Assembly (NCBI RefSeq): GCF_946886105.1
Contig: NZ_CAMPHV010000008.1
Span: 1-64,000 of the forward strand
From: an uncultured Pseudomonas sp.
GTDB taxonomy: Bacteria; Pseudomonadota; Gammaproteobacteria; Pseudomonadales; Pseudomonadaceae
DNA length: 64,000 nucleotides
Reading direction: 5' to 3'
Positions 7,962 to 15,943 of the stretch are shown one piece after another. Numbering within the stretch: the stretch's first letter is position 1; each line of letters starts with the position of its first letter. The notes beneath the pieces were generated by a model. The model was not told the DNA's origin and made no database searches. It was given only the letters and a program-made list of their open reading frames with translations. The position numbers were made by a program, and so were the translations under genes.

Positions 7962-10118
7962 TCACACCGTATCCACCAGCAGCGCGTTGTCGCCGAGCAA
8001 GCCGTTGATTATCCGCGCGGTATCCACGCCGCCGCTGACGGCGCCATCTGCGCCGGGGGTAACCCCGTAGTGCGCGGCCAGGTCGATACCGGACAGTTCG
8101 ATGCTCTGGGTCGCCGGGCCTGTGCCACTGGGGCTGACCGAGACCAGGGTGCTGAGCGCCCCGCCGCTATCGACCACGGCGAAGTTGAGGTAATCGGCCA
8201 AGCTGTCGGGCGTCTCGCCGCTGAGCAGATCGCGCAGATCCAGCACATCGCCGGCACCGCCGCCCGGGGTGAAATCGAGAATGCGATCGGAGCCCTGCTC
8301 ACCCGCGCCCCAGACGAACGCATCCTGGCCGCTACCGCCGATCAGCAGGTCATCATCCATTCCCCCGATCAGGGTGTCGGCGCCGCCCTGGCCGAACAGC
8401 AGGTCGTTTCCGGCGCCGCCGGCCAGCGAATCGTCGCCACCGCGCGGGTCGCCGCTCAGGTTGAACTCAATGGCATGTTCGGCGATGTAGTCGCGCACCT
8501 GCGCCACGCTCGGCGCAACCCCGCCATTGCCGGCTTGCAGAAAATCGAGCAGGGCCTGATAGCCTTGACCGTCGTGGCTTCCGGCGGGATTTCCGGGCCA
8601 GGCCAGATGGTCGGTATTGAGGCTGTCGCCGAAGATGATGTCGTCACCCGCAGCGCCATTCAGCTCATCGTCGCCGAGCGGCAACGGGATGATGTCTGTG
8701 GAGTCGCCGATCAGCAGCACCTGCAGTTCCTCGGCGCTGTGCACGATTTGCGAGTCGCCGGTCGGGGCGGTGACTGTGCTGCCATCTGGCAGGAACACGG
8801 TGCCGGTGCCGTTCGGGCCGGTGTTGTCGAACATATCCAATACCGCCGAAGTGCTGGCCGACCCTATGCTGATCGCATGCACCTGGATCGGGTCACCGCC
8901 AATGCCGGTATGCAACATGCTATTGGCGGCCTGCAGGGCTTCGTCGACATCGCGGAAATTGGAGACATTGGCGGTAGCCGCCACCGGGTTGCCGAACTCG
9001 TCCAGGTACATGGTGGGCTGACCGTCGGAGAGGAAAAACGCCAGTTGCTCGAAGTTGTTCGCGCTGTCCGCACCGGCATCGACGATCTGCTCGTTGAACC
9101 ATTGAGTGGCCTGGATAAAAGCCGCCTCGTAGTTGGTATGGCCGCTCAGGCTGATGGCATCGATCGCGGACAGCAACAAGCCGACGTTGCTGGCGTTGAG
9201 TCCATAAATGGTGGTCACGGCCCCCACCGTGCTGCTGAACGGCAACAACTGCACGTTGATCACACCGTCATGGTCCTTGATCTGGTTGGCCAGGTTGCTC
9301 AAGGCATCCTTGGTCAACTGGATACGCGACACCCCCGAACCGGAATCGCGGGCCATGCTGCCCGAAACGTCGACGATAAGCGCGATGTTGTAGTTGGTGC
9401 CGGGGATGATCAGGTTCTGCACCCCACCGGCATCGCCGACCAGCACATCGTTGCCGGCGCTGCCGGTCAGGCTACCGGCGCCATCGACGTCCAACGGGTT
9501 GGCTACCAGGTGAGGCACAGCGGAACCCGCCTGGTCGTCGGCATTGCTGCCGACCACCAGCAAGGGCGGCGAAGAGGGATCCACCGGCGTGAGCGGATCG
9601 ACTGGCGGCGTTGCGGTGCCCGGGGCCGCCGCCGGGCCGATGGTACCCGGACTGGCAAAAGCCAGCGGCCCGGTGTCGAAACCGATATCCGGCTGCAACT
9701 GGCCGCCCGTCTCGCTGAGCAGCACGAACGAATGCCCGCCACCGCCGCCAGCACCATTGCCACCTGCCTGGGGCCCGGCCGCCGGCGCCTCTGCGATCGC
9801 GGTGGGGTCTTCGCTGGCGGCGATGGCGCGTTGCAGCGCCGCCACTTCCTGCAATTGCTCGGCGCTGGGCTCGGGCGGCAATGCCTCCACAGCCTGACCC
9901 GCGAGCCACTCCGTGCTGAGCACCAGGCTACTGGCGCGACCCATGGTTAAAACACCGCCATGATCGAAGCGGATCGCTACTGCGCCGTCATTGGCGCAAA
10001 CCACCTGCTCGCCGAGAAACACCCGATCGCCCTCGACCAACAGACGCGTAGAGCCGTCGCTACCGACAGCCGAGACTTCACCAACAACCTGGGTAACCAC
10101 ACCAATGGAACTGGCCAT
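7962..10118 (-). CDS. Small retention-module protein with VWA and RTX repeats (second LapG-type substrate)
   Basis: A 718-aa type I secreted protein. Its N-terminus (MASSIGVVTQVVGEVSAV) is the same retention module as the large adhesin. P-A-A-G at residues 112-115 is a potential LapG-type site, and a Gly-rich linker with GGGGHSFVLL follows. A von Willebrand A domain begins near residue 240, with the MIDAS motif DVSGSM at about 248. Scattered RTX-like nonapeptides (GSAGNDVLVG near 220, GAAGDDIIFGD near 480, GGAGNDLLFGQGGADTLIGG near 560-605) bind calcium in this family. Long adhesive repeats are absent. ATG 10118 was chosen because AAGGAG lies upstream at the usual distance and the retention module begins there. 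The protein is convergent with lapC and probably uses the same exporter. Confidence 0.85.
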   Translation of the reverse strand: MASSIGVVTQVVGEVSAVGSDGSTRLLVEGDRVFLGEQVVCANDGAVAIRFDHGGVLTMGRASSLVLSTEWLAGQAVEALPPEPSAEQLQEVAALQRAIAASEDPTAIAEAPAAGPQAGGNGAGGGGGHSFVLLSETGGQLQPDIGFDTGPLAFASPGTIGPAAAPGTATPPVDPLTPVDPSSPPLLVVGSNADDQAGSAVPHLVANPLDVDGAGSLTGSAGNDVLVGDAGGVQNLIIPGTNYNIALIVDVSGSMARDSGSGVSRIQLTKDALSNLANQIKDHDGVINVQLLPFSSTVGAVTTIYGLNASNVGLLLSAIDAISLSGHTNYEAAFIQATQWFNEQIVDAGADSANNFEQLAFFLSDGQPTMYLDEFGNPVAATANVSNFRDVDEALQAANSMLHTGIGGDPIQVHAISIGSASTSAVLDMFDNTGPNGTGTVFLPDGSTVTAPTGDSQIVHSAEELQVLLIGDSTDIIPLPLGDDELNGAAGDDIIFGDSLNTDHLAWPGNPAGSHDGQGYQALLDFLQAGNGGVAPSVAQVRDYIAEHAIEFNLSGDPRGGDDSLAGGAGNDLLFGQGGADTLIGGMDDDLLIGGSGQDAFVWGAGEQGSDRILDFTPGGGAGDVLDLRDLLSGETPDSLADYLNFAVVDSGGALSTLVSVSPSGTGPATQSIELSGIDLAAHYGVTPGADGAVSGGVDTARIINGLLGDNALLVDTV

Positions 10119-10227
10119 GCGTTCTCTCTCCTTAGATAAGCGACAGAGCAGCACCACAGGCGTACCCGACCCGATCTGTAGTGCTGCCAAGGCAATACAA
10201 CAGGCGTTAGGCAGCCAGATCGAAGAC

Positions 10228-10278
10228 TTGGTTTAACCAATAATTAAGACCGTTTTTTTCATAACCCAGAAAGGGTTA
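10228..10278. promoter_or_regulatory. Two palindromes upstream of the small retention-module gene
   Basis: TTGGTTTAACCAA (10228-10240) is a near-perfect 13-bp palindrome about 110 bp before the start codon. TAACCC-AGAAA-GGGTTA (10262-10278) is a 6-bp stem. Neither is followed by a T-run in the direction of transcription, so they look more like operator symmetry than terminators. No regulator can be named. Confidence 0.3.
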
Positions 10279-10311
10279 GCACATTTCGAGCTAACCAATG
10301 GCCATGCCGGA

Positions 10312-10926
10312 CTAGCTGTCCAGACGTTCGCCCAGGTGGTTGCGCCGATAGGTCTGCTCGCCCATCGCGTCGATCTGCCCTTCGATCAGCGCTTCGAAAG
10401 GTTGCAACAGGGCATCGAAACGCTGCGGCGCTTCGAGGATATCCAGGGCGCAGGCGATCGCTTCGATGGTCGATAACGCGCCGGGCATCGGCGCCTTGCG
10501 CAGCCGATAACGCGACTGCAGACCGGCCGCCAGCGTGACCCGCGGCAAGGCCGCCAGCAGCGGATTGCAATGCAGCAATTTGCGCGCTTTGCGCCAGGTG
10601 CCGTCGGGCACCACCAGCAATAGCGGCTGCTCGCCCACCTGCTCGGCATAGTACGCCAGCGCCTGCGCACCCTCCCCCGGAAACAACAGGCAAGCCTGGT
10701 AACCCGGCTGCGCCAGCAACTCGGGTAAATCCTCGAATACCTCACCCACCCTGAGTTCGCCGTTGCACAGGCCAAGAGCGGCCAGGCGCGCGGTGTTCAG
10801 CGCATGTTTGACCTCACTGGGGTGTTGCAGAATCAGCAGTCGGGTGCGGCTATGCAGTTGCGGGATAAGCGCGCACAAACAGCGTTCGAGCGGGCGGCAA
10901 CAGCGAGGGCATTGGGGGCGTGACAT
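10312..10926 (-). CDS. tRNA-uridine aminocarboxypropyltransferase (DTW domain, TapT-like)
   Basis: A 204-aa DTW-domain enzyme. The family transfers the 3-amino-3-carboxypropyl group of SAM to uridine of tRNA (acp3U, position 47 in bacteria). The N-terminus carries a Cys cluster (CPRCCRPLERCLC) that probably binds zinc. The family motif appears as PDGTWRKARKLL near residue 105-116, preceded by LLLVV. ATG 10926 was chosen because it has AGGAGAG just upstream and the Cys cluster starts immediately after it. The gene is on the same strand as and upstream of the retention-module gene, about 190 bp apart, and probably has an independent transcript. Confidence 0.88.
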   Translation of the reverse strand: MSRPQCPRCCRPLERCLCALIPQLHSRTRLLILQHPSEVKHALNTARLAALGLCNGELRVGEVFEDLPELLAQPGYQACLLFPGEGAQALAYYAEQVGEQPLLLVVPDGTWRKARKLLHCNPLLAALPRVTLAAGLQSRYRLRKAPMPGALSTIEAIACALDILEAPQRFDALLQPFEALIEGQIDAMGEQTYRRNHLGERLDS

Positions 10927-11042
10927 CGGTCTCTCCTGATGTCGCGCAGTTTGCCACAAGGCCGCGCATGGCCTTAACAGGCTTTTCCTGCGGCGCGATC
11001 AAGAGTAATGTCTCGAAAGCTACCAATTATGTAGTACTCGCG

Positions 11043-11987
11043 ATGAAAAAATGGCTCAGCCTGATCCTCGGCCTGCCCACCGCCAATGCCACCGCGCGCA
11101 TGCGGGCCTGGCGCGCATTGAAAGCCAGCGGCGCCGCGGTGCTGCGCGATGGCGTCTACTTGCTGCCGGACAACCCGGCCTGTCGCGAGGCCATGGTCGC
11201 CATCGAACGTGACATCCTGGCGATCAACGGCACCGCCTATCTGCTGCCGATCGACGATGCCGAAGGCGAGCGCTTTATCCCGTTGTTCGAGCGCAGCGCC
11301 GACTACGCCAAGCTGTTGGGCGAAGTCGACGCCTGCCATGCCGGGTTGCATGCCGAGAATGCGCTGGCCTGCACCAAGCAGATTCGCAAACTGCGCAAAG
11401 CCTTCGCGCAACTGGCGAGCATCGACTTCTTCCCCGGCCCGGCCAAACAGCAACTCGAGGAAGCCCTGCAACGCCTGGAAAGCGCGGTCAGCCGCGCCCT
11501 CTGCGCGGACGAGCCGAGCAGCCAGGACTTACCGATAGCGATATTGCACAGGCGCGACTACCGCGGCCGTCTCTGGGCCACGCGCCGGCGGCCCTGGGTC
11601 GATCGGCTGGCCAGCGCCTGGTTGATCCGGCGCTTTATCGATCCCGAAGCACGCTTCGTCTGGCTGCGCTCGCCCGAGGAGTGCCCCGCCGAGGCCCTGG
11701 GTTTCGACTATGACGGCGCGTCCTTCAGCCACGTCGGCCAACGCGTGACCTGCGAAACCCTGATCGCCAGCTTCGCCCTTGCCGAACCCGGCCTGCAACG
11801 CGTCGCCGCCCTGGTGCACTACCTGGATATCGGCGGCGCGCAGCCGCCGGAAGCCGCCGGTGTCGAGCGGGTGCTGGCCGGGTTGCGCGAAACCCTGACC
11901 GACGACGACCAATTGCTCAACGCCGCCAGCAGCCTGTTCGATGGTTTGCTGGCAGCCTTCGTAAAGGAAGAAACCCGTGACGAATGA
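11043..11987 (+). CDS. chrB: Chromate resistance protein ChrB
   Basis: This 314-aa ChrB-family protein is the regulator/accessory partner of the chromate exporter. The N-terminal third (LPTANATARMRAWRALKASGAAVLRDGVYLLP) matches the ChrB N-terminal domain, where related proteins act as chromate-responsive regulators. The C-terminal half (about 170-314; RPWVDRLASAWLIRRFIDP, FDYDGASFSHVGQRVTCETL) is the ChrB domain, with Asp/His residues that are plausible metal ligands. The frame is open back to 10920. ATG 11043 is chosen because homology starts there, although its Shine-Dalgarno is weak. It overlaps chrA by 11 bp, a sign of translational coupling. Confidence 0.88.
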   Translation: MKKWLSLILGLPTANATARMRAWRALKASGAAVLRDGVYLLPDNPACREAMVAIERDILAINGTAYLLPIDDAEGERFIPLFERSADYAKLLGEVDACHAGLHAENALACTKQIRKLRKAFAQLASIDFFPGPAKQQLEEALQRLESAVSRALCADEPSSQDLPIAILHRRDYRGRLWATRRRPWVDRLASAWLIRRFIDPEARFVWLRSPEECPAEALGFDYDGASFSHVGQRVTCETLIASFALAEPGLQRVAALVHYLDIGGAQPPEAAGVERVLAGLRETLTDDDQLLNAASSLFDGLLAAFVKEETRDE

Positions 11988-13332
11988 ACCCCAGACGCAG
12001 GCACCAGCCGCTGCAGAACCCGTCAGCCTGCTGCAAGCCTTCTGGTTCTGGCTCAAGCTGGGTTTGATCAGCTTCGGCGGCCCGGCCGGGCAGATTTCCA
12101 TCATGCACCAGGAGTTGGTGGAGAAACGCCGCTGGCTGTCCGAGCGGCGATTTCTGCATGCGCTGAACTACTGCATGCTGCTGCCCGGGCCGGAAGCGCA
12201 GCAGCTGGCCACCTATATTGGCTGGCTGATGCACCGCACCTGGGGTGGGGTGATCGCCGGCGGGCTGTTCGTGCTGCCGTCGCTGTTTATCCTGATCGCC
12301 TTGTCGTGGCTGTATATCGCCTTCGGCGACGTGCCGCTGGTGGCGGGAATCTTTTACGGGATCAAGCCGGCGGTGACCGCCATCGTGGTTCAGGCGGCTT
12401 ATCGCATCGGTTCGCGGGCGCTGAAAAATAACTGGCTGTGGGCGATCGCCGCCGCGTCCTTCGTGGCCATTTTCGCCCTTGAACTGCCCTTCCCGCTGAT
12501 CGTGCTCGGCGCGGCGCTGCTCGGTTATATCGGCGGGCGCCTGCTACCGGAACGCTTCAGCCTTGGTGGCGGCCATGCGGCCAGCGACAAATCCTTCGGC
12601 CCGGCGCTGATCGACGACGACACCCCGCCCCCTGCCCATGCGCGCTTTCGCGCCCTGCACCTGGCGAAAATCGCCGCCATCGGCGCCGCACTCTGGCTAT
12701 TGCCGATGGGCCTGCTGATCTGGCTGTATGACTGGGACGGCACCCTGACGCAGATGGCCTGGTTCTTCACCAAGGCCGCGTTGCTGACCTTCGGCGGCGC
12801 TTATGCGGTACTGCCGTATGTCTATCAGGGCGCCATCGGCCATTACGGCTGGCTGACGCCGACGCAAATGATCGACGGCCTGGCCCTCGGCGAAACCACG
12901 CCGGGGCCGCTGATCATGGTGGTGGCCTTCGTCGCCTTCGTCGGCGCCTATGTGCAGCAGGTGTTCGGCCCCGAACAGGTGTTTCTCGCCGGCGCCGTGG
13001 CGGCCATGCTGGTCACCTGGTTCACCTTTCTGCCGTCGTTCCTGTTCATTCTCGCCGGCGGGCCGCTGGTGGAATCGACCCATAACGAACTGAAATTCAC
13101 CGCACCACTGACCGCCATCACCGCCGCCGTGGTCGGGGTGATCCTCAACCTGGCGTTGTTCTTCGGCTATCACGTGCTCTGGCCGCAAGGTTTCGCCGGC
13201 AGCTTCGACTGGCCTTCGGCGCTGATCGCCCTGGCGGCGGCCGTGGCTCTGTTGTGGTTCAAGCGCGGGGTGATCGAGACGATCGCGGCCTGCGCCTTGA
13301 TCGGCTTGCTGGTGCATCTGGGACTGAACTGA
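11977..13332 (+). CDS. chrA: Chromate efflux transporter ChrA (long-chain CHR family)
   Basis: A 451-aa inner-membrane transporter that exports chromate from the cytoplasm. The two-domain (long-chain) CHR architecture is visible: the first half has LKLGLISFGGPAGQISIM (about residue 30) and the second repeats it as FFTKAALLTFGGAYAVLPYV (about residue 265). Ten or more hydrophobic segments are present. The family motif PGPEAQQLATYIGW of the first half and its counterpart LGETTPGPLIMVVAFVAFVG in the second are both intact. The start is GTG 11977 inside the end of chrB, with AAGGAAG upstream. The rhodanese gene begins 27 bp after the stop. Confidence 0.94.
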   Translation: MTNEPQTQAPAAAEPVSLLQAFWFWLKLGLISFGGPAGQISIMHQELVEKRRWLSERRFLHALNYCMLLPGPEAQQLATYIGWLMHRTWGGVIAGGLFVLPSLFILIALSWLYIAFGDVPLVAGIFYGIKPAVTAIVVQAAYRIGSRALKNNWLWAIAAASFVAIFALELPFPLIVLGAALLGYIGGRLLPERFSLGGGHAASDKSFGPALIDDDTPPPAHARFRALHLAKIAAIGAALWLLPMGLLIWLYDWDGTLTQMAWFFTKAALLTFGGAYAVLPYVYQGAIGHYGWLTPTQMIDGLALGETTPGPLIMVVAFVAFVGAYVQQVFGPEQVFLAGAVAAMLVTWFTFLPSFLFILAGGPLVESTHNELKFTAPLTAITAAVVGVILNLALFFGYHVLWPQGFAGSFDWPSALIALAAAVALLWFKRGVIETIAACALIGLLVHLGLN

Positions 13333-13359
13333 CATCTGGGGCTGAACAGGAGCCGAGCG

Positions 13360-13686
13360 ATGAACCGAATCACCATCAGCGAACTGGCCCACTGGCAAGC
13401 GTCCGGCCAAGGCTTCAGCCTGATCGACGTGCGCCGGGCCAGCGTGCGCCTGGCCGATACGGCGCAGATCCCGGGCGCGCAGTGGCGCGACCCCGACGCG
13501 CTGTTCGGCTGGAAAGACCAGATCCCCAGGGACCGGCCGGCGATTCTCTACTGCGCCCATGGCCACGAGATCAGCCAGGGCTGCGCCGCGACCCTGGCCG
13601 CCATGGGCCTGGATGCACGCTACCTGATCGATGGCTTTGCCGGTTGGCGCACGGCCGGTCAGGTTGTCGAGAACCTGGAGGGCTAG
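13360..13686 (+). CDS. Single-domain rhodanese, last gene of the chr operon
   Basis: A 108-aa cytoplasmic rhodanese. The catalytic loop is ILYCAHGHEISQG with Cys near residue 65, and IDVRRASVRLADTAQIPGAQW is the usual N-terminal signature. The start is ATG with AGGAG about nine bases upstream, 27 bp after chrA, so it is most likely co-transcribed with chrBA. Rhodanese domains are found beside chromate genes in other proteobacteria. Its role here (thiol redox or chromate reduction) is inference. The stop codon shares the palindrome CTAG with the stop of the convergent lysR gene. Confidence 0.85.
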   Translation: MNRITISELAHWQASGQGFSLIDVRRASVRLADTAQIPGAQWRDPDALFGWKDQIPRDRPAILYCAHGHEISQGCAATLAAMGLDARYLIDGFAGWRTAGQVVENLEG

Positions 13687-14579
13687 TCCGCGGCGTTGAG
13701 CTGCGCTTTCAACAGGTCGCGAAAGGTCTGCAACAAGGCCTCGCGGGAACGCCCGCGGCGCAGGATCAGGGAAAACGGTGCCTGATAGCCGAAGGTCGCC
13801 GGCAGCAATACGCGCAGGCGGCCCTGTTCGACCCAGGATTGCGCGTAATGCTCCGGCAGGTAACCGATATAGGCGCCGGAGAGGATCAGAATCAGCTGGG
13901 CTTCCATCGATTCCACGGTCGCGGCGCTGTGCTTGAAACCATGCCGGGCCAATTCGGCCTGGCTCCAATACCCGCGACCGACCATGCGCTGCTGGGCGAT
14001 CACCTCCTCGGGGATGCGTCGCTCGCCGAACAGCGCATGGCGCTCGCTGCAATACAGCCAGTGCTGCTCGCGGTACAGCGGCTGGTAAACCAGGCCGTTC
14101 ATCCGCGTGGAGAACGCGCCTATGGCCAGATCCAGGCGGTTATCCAGCACCGCCAGTTGCAGTTCGTAGGGGCTCATCACCGATAGGTGCAGGTGCACCG
14201 CCGGGTGTTCCTGACTGTAGGCGCCTATCACCTCGGCGAGCGGCAAGGCCGGATCGCTGACGGTGGAGTCCAGCACACCGAGGTTCAGGGTGCCGCGCAA
14301 CTCGCCCTTGAGCGCCGCCGCATAACGCTCGAAACCTTCCAGCTCGCCGAGCAGGCGCAGGCATTCTTGATGGAACAGCTCGCCCTTGCTGGTCAGGCTG
14401 AAGCCGCCACGCCCGCGGTGGCACAGGCTCAGGCCGAGCAAGCTTTCCAGCTGGCTCATATAGGTGCTGATCGCCGAGGTCGACAGGTTCAACTCCTGCT
14501 GCGCCGCGGCGAAGCCCTGGTGACGCACCACGCTGACGAAGATGCGCAGCAGTTTCAGGTCGGGCAAGGCTTGGGTCAT
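13683..14579 (-). CDS. gbuR: LysR-family regulator of guanidinobutyrate catabolism (GbuR-like)
   Basis: A 298-aa LysR-type regulator. The N-terminal winged helix-turn-helix (LRIFVSVVRHQGFAAAQQELNLSTSAISTYMSQLESLLG, about 9-50) is followed by a periplasmic-binding-like inducer domain (about 90-290). It is divergent from gbuA, the arrangement of gbuR-gbuA in P. aeruginosa, where the regulator activates gbuA in response to 4-guanidinobutyrate. A strong 24-bp palindrome between the two genes is the likely operator. It ends in a 4-bp tail-to-tail overlap with the rhodanese gene. The name is inferred from position and family; inducer specificity is not visible. Confidence 0.8.
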   Translation of the reverse strand: MTQALPDLKLLRIFVSVVRHQGFAAAQQELNLSTSAISTYMSQLESLLGLSLCHRGRGGFSLTSKGELFHQECLRLLGELEGFERYAAALKGELRGTLNLGVLDSTVSDPALPLAEVIGAYSQEHPAVHLHLSVMSPYELQLAVLDNRLDLAIGAFSTRMNGLVYQPLYREQHWLYCSERHALFGERRIPEEVIAQQRMVGRGYWSQAELARHGFKHSAATVESMEAQLILILSGAYIGYLPEHYAQSWVEQGRLRVLLPATFGYQAPFSLILRRGRSREALLQTFRDLLKAQLNAAD

Positions 14580-14594
14580 GGGCGCGGGCCTCTC

Positions 14595-14786
14595 GTAGGA
14601 TGGGTTAGGCGCGTGGCGTCAGGGTCTCGGCCTGCAGAGAATCCGGTTGCGCCGTAACCCATCATCCATATGCGCGGCGTTCCGCCTCGATGGGCTACGC
14701 GGCGCGGCGAGTTCGTGACGGCCGTTACCACACGCTCCGGGGCCGCTACCTGCGCGGCCCGACCTGCGCGGCCCGCCCCATCCTAC
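14595..14786. repeat. Long REP-like/MITE-like element, copy 1 (192 bp)
   Basis: The element starts GTAGGATGGGTTA and ends CGCCCCATCCTAC, forming terminal inverted repeats. It contains internal GCGTAACCCATCATC and a direct repeat of ACCTGCGCGGCCCG near the right end. Copy 2 at 36371-36544 shares both ends and the internal blocks but differs in between. It occupies most of the gbuR-gbuA intergenic region (14580-14907), leaving about 120 bp for the promoter. Confidence 0.7.
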
Positions 14787-14797
14787 AGTCGCCGCCA

Positions 14798-14821
14798 TTA
14801 GTTTAGAAATCTCTGAACTAA
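14798..14821. promoter_or_regulatory. Candidate GbuR (LysR-type) operator palindrome
   Basis: Arms TTAGTTTAGA (14798-14807) and TCTGAACTAA (14812-14821) with a 4-bp centre AATC match at 9 of 10 positions. The site lies in the divergent gbuR-gbuA interval, about 87 bp before the gbuA start. LysR-type sites are interrupted dyads with T-N11-A, which this contains. It is the only strong dyad outside the repeat element. Confidence 0.6.
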
Positions 14822-14907
14822 GTTTTTGCCCGCAGCGATTTTTCCTGGCGCCTGCCTGCCCAACAATCCGGCCCACGACTCAATAAAAACAACCGTGAGG
14901 CCCTCCC

Positions 14908-15867
14908 GTGGAGAAGATTTTGCACCAGCCCCTGGGCGGCAACGAGATGCCGCGCTTCGGCGGCATCGCCACCATGATGCGTTTGCCGCATATCCAGACC
15001 CCGGATGAAAAACGCGCCCTGGATGTCGGCTTCGTCGGCGTCCCCCTGGATATCGGCACCTCGCTGCGTTCCGGCACCCGCTTCGGCCCACGCGAAATCC
15101 GCGCCCAGTCGGTGATGATCCGCCCTTACAACATGGCCACCGGCGCGGCGCCCTTCGATTCGCTGAATGTGGCCGATATCGGCGATGTGCCGATCAACAC
15201 CTTCAATATGGCCGAGGCCATTCGTATCATCGAGGCCGCCTACGACGAGATTCTCGACTACGGCATCATCCCCCTGACGCTCGGCGGCGATCACACCATC
15301 ACCCTGCCGATCCTGCGCGCGCTGAAGAAGAAGCACGGCAAGGTCGGCCTGGTGCATATCGACGCCCATGCCGACGTCAACGACCATATGTTCGGCGAGA
15401 AAATCGCCCACGGCACCACCTTCCGCCGCGCCGTGGAAGAAGGCCTGCTCGACTGTGACCGCGTGGTGCAGATCGGCCTGCGCGCCCAGGGCTATACCGC
15501 CGAGGATTTCAACTGGAGCCGCAAGCAGGGCTTTCGCGTGGTCCAGGCCGAGGAATGCTGGCATAAGTCCCTGGCCCCGCTGATGGCCGAAGTGCGCGCC
15601 AAGGTCGACGGCGGCCCGGTGTACCTGTCCTTCGATATCGACGGCATCGACCCGGCCTGGGCGCCGGGCACCGGCACCCCGGAAATCGGCGGCCTGACCA
15701 CCATCCAGGCGATCGAGATCATCCGCGGCTGCCAAGGTCTGGAGCTGGTCGGCGGCGACCTGGTCGAGGTCTCGCCACCCTACGACACCACCGGCAACAC
15801 CTCGTTGCTCGGCGCCAATCTGCTTTACGAAATGCTCTGCGTTCTACCCGGCGTGCAGCGCCGCTGA
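14908..15867 (+). CDS. gbuA: Guanidinobutyrase (ureohydrolase, GbuA)
   Basis: This 319-aa manganese ureohydrolase hydrolyses 4-guanidinobutyrate to 4-aminobutyrate and urea. The arginase/agmatinase metal motifs are all present: LGGDHT (about 125-130), DAHADVND (about 151-158) and SFDIDGIDPAWAPGTGTPE (about 242-260). The opening HQPLGGNEMPRFGGIATMMRLPH and the length match my recollection of P. aeruginosa GbuA rather than agmatinase SpeB. The start is GTG 14908 with GTGAGG upstream. It is followed 76 bp later by a transporter and then a 2-ketoarginine-type decarboxylase, which supports the guanidino-acid substrate. Agmatinase activity cannot be excluded by sequence reading. Confidence 0.87.
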   Translation: MEKILHQPLGGNEMPRFGGIATMMRLPHIQTPDEKRALDVGFVGVPLDIGTSLRSGTRFGPREIRAQSVMIRPYNMATGAAPFDSLNVADIGDVPINTFNMAEAIRIIEAAYDEILDYGIIPLTLGGDHTITLPILRALKKKHGKVGLVHIDAHADVNDHMFGEKIAHGTTFRRAVEEGLLDCDRVVQIGLRAQGYTAEDFNWSRKQGFRVVQAEECWHKSLAPLMAEVRAKVDGGPVYLSFDIDGIDPAWAPGTGTPEIGGLTTIQAIEIIRGCQGLELVGGDLVEVSPPYDTTGNTSLLGANLLYEMLCVLPGVQRR

Positions 15868-15943
15868 GCGCAACCGGGCTGTTTGTTCCGGCCGGGCGTC
15901 GCATGGCGCCCAACACTTAAATAACAACAACTAAGGTGTATCC

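Noticed and set aside
8070..9950. 626-codon plus-strand frame opposite the small retention-module gene
   Set aside because: It is a shadow of the VWA/RTX protein; the translation shows no domain.
10262..10278. Hairpin TAACCC/GGGTTA as a terminator
   Set aside because: The T-run precedes the stem on the plus strand and would be an A-run for minus-strand transcripts, so it does not fit an intrinsic terminator in either direction.
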